Below are positions 58,494-64,000 of a stretch of DNA of 64,000 bases, piece after piece (position 1 is the stretch's first letter; every line of letters begins with the position of its first letter). Below the pieces are notes generated by a model that saw only the letters and a program-made list of their open reading frames with translations, did no database searches and was not told the DNA's origin. This DNA comes from Procambarus clarkii. Taxonomy: Eukaryota > Arthropoda > Malacostraca > Decapoda > Cambaridae. The position numbers were made by a program, and so were the translations under genes. The stretch is from the NCBI RefSeq assembly GCF_040958095.1, contig NC_091160.1, positions 39,800,730-39,864,729 on the forward strand, read 5' to 3'.

Positions 58494-61400
58494 CTTCCAC
58501 CTCCAAGAAAAAAAATGCAATAGATTGAAGATCAATGGCATTTTTTCAAAGTAAAATGTATGACACTTGAGATTTATGGTATTAATTACACCAAACATGT
58601 ATAAGTAATAAGAACACATCTCTGAACAATAATGAAAACACTCCAAATATAGTCTTACAGGAAACTCAGAAATTTCAGTCTTATGACTATGTTCTACATA
58701 TGTGTCACTGGAGTATGCAATTTTATCTCTCCAAGGTACTATCTCATTTATTTCACTTTGTTTTAGATCATATTTCACACTCCTATCTACATTATCATTA
58801 GTAGCATGAATAGAATTGTCAATAAAGGTAGCTGCTTTCACACAGTTATCATGGCAATTTTGCTTTTCATATGTTTCTACTATTTCTCCAAGATCAGTTT
58901 CATTTTTCCATGTGATTCCTTTTCCACATGGTGAATTTTCCCAAGACAGCCTCGATTTTCCATTACTCCCTTTTTCTGGAGCTGAACTGCTTAAGTGAAG
59001 CAGGCTGTATGTTGAGTTGAGTTGGGACTTCTCCTGGGTATGCTCTGACACAGACATCTGCTCATCACTCTTGATCCTCTGTGGAACACATACTCTCGCC
59101 CAATGGATACTAAAATTAGAGAAAGTAGCATTAAACCTCACAATTATGCATAAAACTTTCCCATTCATAGAACCTTCCGAAACACAAGACACCGACTTAT
59201 CAAACCTTTGACCTTCCAACCAAGAAATACAACCCAAGACAAGTGCAAAGACTACCTGATCGAACTGACTCAGATGATCCATAAGGAACACAGAAATCAA
59301 TTGCCTCATAACTCTGTCATAACGATCAGTGAAAGAAAACAGGCATATGCCTAGGCACCATATCTCAATCATAACTCTCAAGACAAGTTCACACCCTCTG
59401 ATGGTGAACTTGAACACAACACACACATTCATCAACCGTCTAGTCTTCCAAGAGACTAAATAAAACATGCCGAAAACGTTACAATCCTCACCATCACTTC
59501 CCAAGTGATTTACGTCTGATGACAACCAATCAACCAAGAGGTTTAAGGGTCTTAACATCTTGAAGATGAACAGATTACCTGGAAAACGCCCAAGGACAAT
59601 CTGAAACCCTTCACAATGATTAACTCTAGGTAGGGTAACCTTATCCTCCAACTTGAATTGCACACCTGGAGCCTCAAACATCTGCTCCCCAGTATGATTT
59701 AATCCTTCACCCACAATATGATTCTGAAAATCAACACCACACTTGAGTGGAACATACACTTTTATCACTCGTGCATCAAAATTAACTGGATCTGAATATA
59801 GAGACACTGCTCTAGCATAACTCACCACTTCCTCAGAACTGGATGCACAACCTACTTGAGTAAACTCTCTCTGCTCAACCACAAGGCTTGACAAAGATGT
59901 CCCACAGTCCATTACTTCACAAGAAAATGGCTCCTGCAGAATAAAAGTAGATTTCAACATCCTACACACACTCTGACTCAAGGTACACAATGAGAAATAC
60001 TTCCTCCACATAGAATAAGAATCACAACTCCTCAACTTAGATCCAAATGCTACTTTACCACTCTTAATGATTTTACCAAAATTTCCTCCCATGACTTCTG
60101 GAGCTGCTTGGAGTACTGTCTGCTCACAATCAATAATATCACTACCAAGCTGGGTCACATCCTCACAGACAACTGAAGAGGGAGGCTCAATAGGTCTCCA
60201 TCTACTCAACAGAAGCTGATCTTCTGGCTGCTTTCCCACACTCTCCAAAACTGGATCTACAGTACAGACTGTCTCCTTGCTTCTCTCTGAAATCTTAGGG
60301 TCAGTTCTACTCAAAGCACATAAATGAAGGGAATCTGAAGCGAGCGGGCAAGTAACAGGTAGTTTGACCTCCTCCCCTATTATATCACCTTGACTAGGGT
60401 GAGGCGGGGCCTCTACAACGGACTTACTCTCGACAACTGATTCTAAACTTGGAGTGAGCGGGAATACTTCTGCCAACCCGACATCTTGTCCTAAACCATT
60501 CACTTGGCTGGAATACAGAGTCGTGGCTTTTAAGTTTCTCTCAACTCCTGGCACAACGTTCGTAGTGAGCGGGCAAGACAATGGTACATGGACATCCTTT
60601 CCCAATTTATTGGAATAAAGCAGAGTCATAGTATCAAGCTTACTCTCAACAACTAAATCGGCCACACAGGAATCTGGAACAACCACATCCCACTTCTCCA
60701 CTGAAGGGGTACTGGTTACTGGAACAAATGCTTGAGTAACAACATCAGAACTGACAACTGGATTTATATTAGTACTGACATCAGCACAGGTAGAATGGAC
60801 AAAACCATCTTCTACAACAGGTTCATTCATAGAACTAACTTCAGCACAGGCAGAATAAACATGGTCTGCAACTGGCTGTTTACACAAACGGGGATCATTC
60901 TCACCCACAACATGATTTATGGCCACATCATTACCCAATATAACATCCACACCTGGGATGGGCAACTGTGTACTAACACCCACAGTGCATAAACGTGGTG
61001 TAATGGTGGATCTGAAATTAATGTCTATTAGAGGTACAGTTTTACATCCTGCAACACTCTGAAGAACAACAAACTTTCCAGTATCTCTCTTTTCCACATC
61101 AGAAAGAATACTGGATGAAATTATGGTTTGGGAAGCACCTGTATCACGAAGAATAACCACTGGCTTCCACTTCCCATTAATACACAAAACTTCACCTGAA
61201 GACATATATGGTGAATACTGTTTCACCCAATTGGGGTTTACAGTTACATGTTTATTAGTAAGTTTATTTTGCACACCTCTGCAATAAATGAGACCAGTTG
61301 GTCGTAACTCAGGGTGCAATATAAAACATGAATGAATTCCATGGCCTTTTCTCTTACAATGGGAACAGGACCTTACAGTGGACACACTGGTAGAACCAAC

Positions 61401-62642
61401 TGTAGGTTTAGAAATAACCTTATTATTATTTGACATTCCTGACAATGTAGTAGCAGGGTTAGATTTTGTAAGAGAAGAGCTCATGGGAGTAACTGGAGTA
61501 CTAGGACTGGATGGATTCTGATAAGGAGTTCGGTGAGCATTATAATTTACTCTACGACTAGACTTAGGTGAAGTGGCTGTAAACGGGGCCTTAGTCAGCA
61601 ACTCATGCTCATCCGCGAGCTTTGACAGCTCATCAATGTCTGTTACATTCTTTTGTTCTGCCATAAAAGTAGACAACTGGTCTGGGAGACATGACAATAC
61701 TTCTTCCATGATAAGAAGATTCTTTAGAGCATCAAAGTCAGTGACTGAAAGTGACTTTAACCATCTGTTACAAAATTTCGTCTTCTGACGAGTAAAATCT
61801 GCTATTGTCTGATCACTTGTCCTCCTTAGGTTTCTGAACTTTTGCCTGTGTGCCTCTGGATTTAGTTGATAAGCATTTAAGATGCTTTTCTTTACAAAGT
61901 CATAATCAAAGCTATGAGCGTCAGGTAGGGATGTGAAAACCTCCTGACTACGCCCCTTGAATTGAGACTGCATAATGGCTACCCACTGATCCCTTGGCCA
62001 GTTCATACTGATGGCAATTTTATAAAAATGTGCAAAGAAAACCTCAGGATCTTCCTCATTGAACTTGGGCAACTCTATATACTTATTCATCCTGATGGGA
62101 TTATTATCACTATTTGTTGAAACATTACTAGTATTTCCATGCCCAGCTGCCATACGCTGTGATTCAAGCCTGAAGTTAGTGTCAGCCATTTGTTGTTGAA
62201 TCTCTAATTGCCTAGTTTGTTCCTCGGCTTGTTGCTTCTTTGTGGCTTCAAGTTGCAACTCAATTAAACCTCTCTGGTTTTGTGCCGCAATTTCTAAACG
62301 CCTAGTCTCTAGCTCCCTTTGCTGAGCTTCAGCCTCTAATATTTTCTGTTCTTTTTGAGCTTCAAGCTCTAATTGGCGAGCTTCTAACTCAAGACGCTTT
62401 AACGTCATCTGATCACTCGACTCCTCTCTTAACTCCTCTAGAATTTCTTCACCTAACTCCCCATTCTCAACAAAATGCGTCACAATGACTTTCAATATTT
62501 GGGCTTTAACCATTCTATTGCTGGCGGTCAAATCCAAATGATTTGCCATTTGTATTAACTCAGTCTTTTTAAGGTTCTGAATCCCTTCAAAGTCTGGGTG
62601 AGCCACCAACGCTGCAACTTTCTCCTCCATTGTTACTAACAC
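58269..62642 (-). CDS. Gag-protease reading frame of the LTR element (1457 codons)
   Basis: Parts in order: a Glu/Gln-rich coiled-coil region (about residues 65-165), a retrotransposon gag domain (about 185-350), a zinc knuckle CSHCKRKGHGIHSC near 430, an aspartic protease with DTGA near 500, then some 850 residues with no family I know, rich in repeated PLSCPLTT/PVTCPLAS-like motifs around 680-790. The frame covers nearly the whole inside and runs 75 codons into the 3' LTR. Family placement as Gypsy-like rests on the gag/knuckle/protease order (inference). Confidence 0.85.
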   Translation of the reverse strand: MLVTMEEKVAALVAHPDFEGIQNLKKTELIQMANHLDLTASNRMVKAQILKVIVTHFVENGELGEEILEELREESSDQMTLKRLELEARQLELEAQKEQKILEAEAQQRELETRRLEIAAQNQRGLIELQLEATKKQQAEEQTRQLEIQQQMADTNFRLESQRMAAGHGNTSNVSTNSDNNPIRMNKYIELPKFNEEDPEVFFAHFYKIAISMNWPRDQWVAIMQSQFKGRSQEVFTSLPDAHSFDYDFVKKSILNAYQLNPEAHRQKFRNLRRTSDQTIADFTRQKTKFCNRWLKSLSVTDFDALKNLLIMEEVLSCLPDQLSTFMAEQKNVTDIDELSKLADEHELLTKAPFTATSPKSSRRVNYNAHRTPYQNPSSPSTPVTPMSSSLTKSNPATTLSGMSNNNKVISKPTVGSTSVSTVRSCSHCKRKGHGIHSCFILHPELRPTGLIYCRGVQNKLTNKHVTVNPNWVKQYSPYMSSGEVLCINGKWKPVVILRDTGASQTIISSSILSDVEKRDTGKFVVLQSVAGCKTVPLIDINFRSTITPRLCTVGVSTQLPIPGVDVILGNDVAINHVVGENDPRLCKQPVADHVYSACAEVSSMNEPVVEDGFVHSTCADVSTNINPVVSSDVVTQAFVPVTSTPSVEKWDVVVPDSCVADLVVESKLDTMTLLYSNKLGKDVHVPLSCPLTTNVVPGVERNLKATTLYSSQVNGLGQDVGLAEVFPLTPSLESVVESKSVVEAPPHPSQGDIIGEEVKLPVTCPLASDSLHLCALSRTDPKISERSKETVCTVDPVLESVGKQPEDQLLLSRWRPIEPPSSVVCEDVTQLGSDIIDCEQTVLQAAPEVMGGNFGKIIKSGKVAFGSKLRSCDSYSMWRKYFSLCTLSQSVCRMLKSTFILQEPFSCEVMDCGTSLSSLVVEQREFTQVGCASSSEEVVSYARAVSLYSDPVNFDARVIKVYVPLKCGVDFQNHIVGEGLNHTGEQMFEAPGVQFKLEDKVTLPRVNHCEGFQIVLGRFPGNLFIFKMLRPLNLLVDWLSSDVNHLGSDGEDCNVFGMFYLVSWKTRRLMNVCVVFKFTIRGCELVLRVMIEIWCLGICLFSFTDRYDRVMRQLISVFLMDHLSQFDQVVFALVLGCISWLEGQRFDKSVSCVSEGSMNGKVLCIIVRFNATFSNFSIHWARVCVPQRIKSDEQMSVSEHTQEKSQLNSTYSLLHLSSSAPEKGSNGKSRLSWENSPCGKGITWKNETDLGEIVETYEKQNCHDNCVKAATFIDNSIHATNDNVDRSVKYDLKQSEINEIVPWRDKIAYSSDTYVEHSHKTEISEFPVRLYLECFHYCSEMCSYYLYMFGVINTINLKCHTFYFEKMPLIFNLLHFFSWRWKCYVLLAEYVYKFKINIILFYHCMYMYTHCVLGKLSYGVAASVDKSAVVSAHVYYLIDTGKLDLFSLRVPDVTFI

Positions 62643-62939
62643 TTGGCACTTGATTCACAAAAATAATTAAAATAATGGCACTGCACTACACTTCACTGTA
62701 AAATTGTCACCACACTGAAAATTCGCTTGGCCTCACTGCACAAACAAAATATATAGGATGACTTACCTCAAAATCGTGAAACGTTGTTACTTGACACACA
62801 GGAAGGCTTGCTTGGCACATGGAATAGTTCTTAAGAAACACAGACACTTGACACACTGGTACCTAGGAAGGCAAGGTTAGATTAGCATAGTTAAGTTAAA
62901 GTGGGACAATATTTCCCGGCACAGGCCCCCATAACTCTT

Positions 62940-63734
62940 TGTTACCTATCGTACGTTACGGCTCGTGATCCTACAGCAGTCAAACTTTAATAAGTCTAGG
63001 GATACGACACAACTGCTGTTCTCAATAGCGAATCACCAGTATAACCCCTTGATAAGTAATGAGCACATATATAACAATCTTCGTTTAGGACTGAAGAATA
63101 GATGAATAAATTATATACATATATATTCAAGACAGTATAATATAAAAACACAGATGGTAAAGTTAACTTGTAGAATATATGAAAAATATTGTCATGGCAA
63201 GTAATATATAATAGTAACTATGGCACAACAAAATATAACAGAATATAACAGACTTATCTCCCATATGTTACTCTCCTAGTCCTGTATCAGCTACTGAACT
63301 CTCGCTCTGTCGCCACCCACATTCTCACCTCCCGTCTGCCTCATCCCAGGATGAGGGATGGAAACTAAGGACTTTTTAATATTATAAACTAATTGAACAA
63401 CCACTTGTTCTCAAAACACATAAGACTGCAAGTTACATATAATAGTTGCTTACAAAATATATAAGTACAATGCCACCTGTTTAATTACAGTATATGAAAC
63501 AATTTCTAACTAAATAAAAGTGACATCTGGAACTCTCAAACTGAACAGGTCCAGCTTTCCCGTATCAATCAAGTAATAGACGTGTGCAGAGACAACCGCG
63601 CTCTTGTCCACTGACGCTGCCACACCATACGACAATTTACCCAAAACACAATGTGTGTACATATACATGCAATGGTAAAATAAAATAATATTTATTTTAA
63701 ATTTATATACGTATTCTGCTAGGAGTACGTAACA
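62940..63734 (-). repeat. 5' LTR of the element
   Basis: 795 bp. On the inner side, eight bases away (minus strand), tgggggcctgtgccggg is a candidate primer-binding site of the TGG-starting kind; it resembles the proline-tRNA type but I cannot confirm the match. Confidence 0.92.
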
Positions 63735-63739
63735 GTGTG

Positions 63740-64000
63740 CAGGACAAACATATCAATTGTGACATTAGTTCTCCACATATGTCAGTTGCTTAATTTAGAA
63801 ACTGTACTTGTGGTCGATCTCAAACCCATTGTTGATGTGACGACTTATATTGAATTTTGTAACTAGCTCATCAAGATTGTAACTTGCTTAGCTAAATGAA
63901 TTGTGGGGTTCAGTCCCTGAGCCCATTATGTACCTCTGTAACCCTTTCCACTACCGCCCACAAGATGGGTATGGGGTGCATAATAAATGAACTAAACTAA
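63740..64000 (+). mobile_element. I-group LINE 3' UTR, continuation after the LTR element
   Basis: caggacaaacatatcaattg through gatctcaaacccattgttga to ctaccgcccacaagatgggt and the taaactaa end: the rest of the LINE copy starting at 56484. The window ends at its tail. Confidence 0.92.

Larger units (their letters stand above)
57699..63734 (-). mobile_element. LTR retrotransposon (Gypsy-like gag-protease), young
   Basis: Two 795-bp LTRs, identical as far as I can compare by eye (tgttacctatcg ... gtacgtaaca on the plus strand), with gtgtg duplicated at 57694-57698 and 63735-63739. The inside carries gag and protease parts in one long frame; no reverse transcriptase, RNase H or integrase part is recognised, so it is probably non-autonomous. 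By structure it looks whole for such an element; identical LTRs suggest a very recent insertion. It sits inside the 3' UTR of an I-group LINE. Confidence 0.93.

Noticed and set aside
58816-61788. Small plus-strand frames opposite the LTR element's frame
   Set aside because: Shadows of the minus-strand gag-protease frame.

Overview
The window looks like repeat-rich nuclear DNA of an arthropod, most likely a decapod crustacean. The TTAGG telomere-type motif recurs inside it, introns are long and repeat-filled, tRNA-headed SINEs are abundant, and several repeat families are ones I recall from decapod genomes (memory, not a search). I see no bacterial genes, operons or CRISPR arrays. Most of the sequence is non-LTR retrotransposon debris, SINEs, foldback/MITE elements, minisatellites and microsatellites.

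Two host genes can be supported, both on the minus strand. Gene 1 (about 28375-37341) encodes a secreted or type I membrane protein: a signal peptide, two sushi/CCP-like cysteine modules, then a 372-codon Thr/Ser/Pro mucin-like exon of decapeptide repeats. Five exons have consensus splice sites and agree in phase. A phase-compatible last exon would add a transmembrane segment and a short tail. Its introns hold large minisatellites, one directly against a 3' splice site. Gene 2 (about 45963-48227) has a TATA box, a non-coding first exon, and a coding exon for a small secreted precursor with a His/Arg-rich stretch and a furin-like site; a GC3-rich open stretch just beyond its stop may be an alternative last exon.

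Layout: 1-1360 minisatellite; 1361-8690 SINE, LINE and foldback fragments; 8690-18410 a mosaic of duplicated AT-rich segments and I-group LINE (RNase H) copies; 20030-24780 CR1/Jockey-like LINEs with nested insertions; 25000-28000 mostly unrecognised; 28375-37341 gene 1; 37500-41290 SINEs and sparse sequence; 41290-44325 a nearly intact I-group LINE whose end has become a minisatellite; 45963-48230 gene 2; 50190-52610 more LINE and SINE pieces; 55048-56482 foldback elements and two TTAGG-bearing MITEs in TA arrays; 56484-64000 a LINE copy holding a young LTR retrotransposon (57699-63734, identical-looking 795-bp LTRs, 5-bp target duplication) with gag and protease parts and no recognisable polymerase part.

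The least expected items are gene 1 with its repeat-bearing introns, the LTR element whose inside is almost one 4.4-kb reading frame, the LINE-derived minisatellite, the TTAGG MITEs, and several short elements with clean target-site duplications that look like undescribed SINEs.
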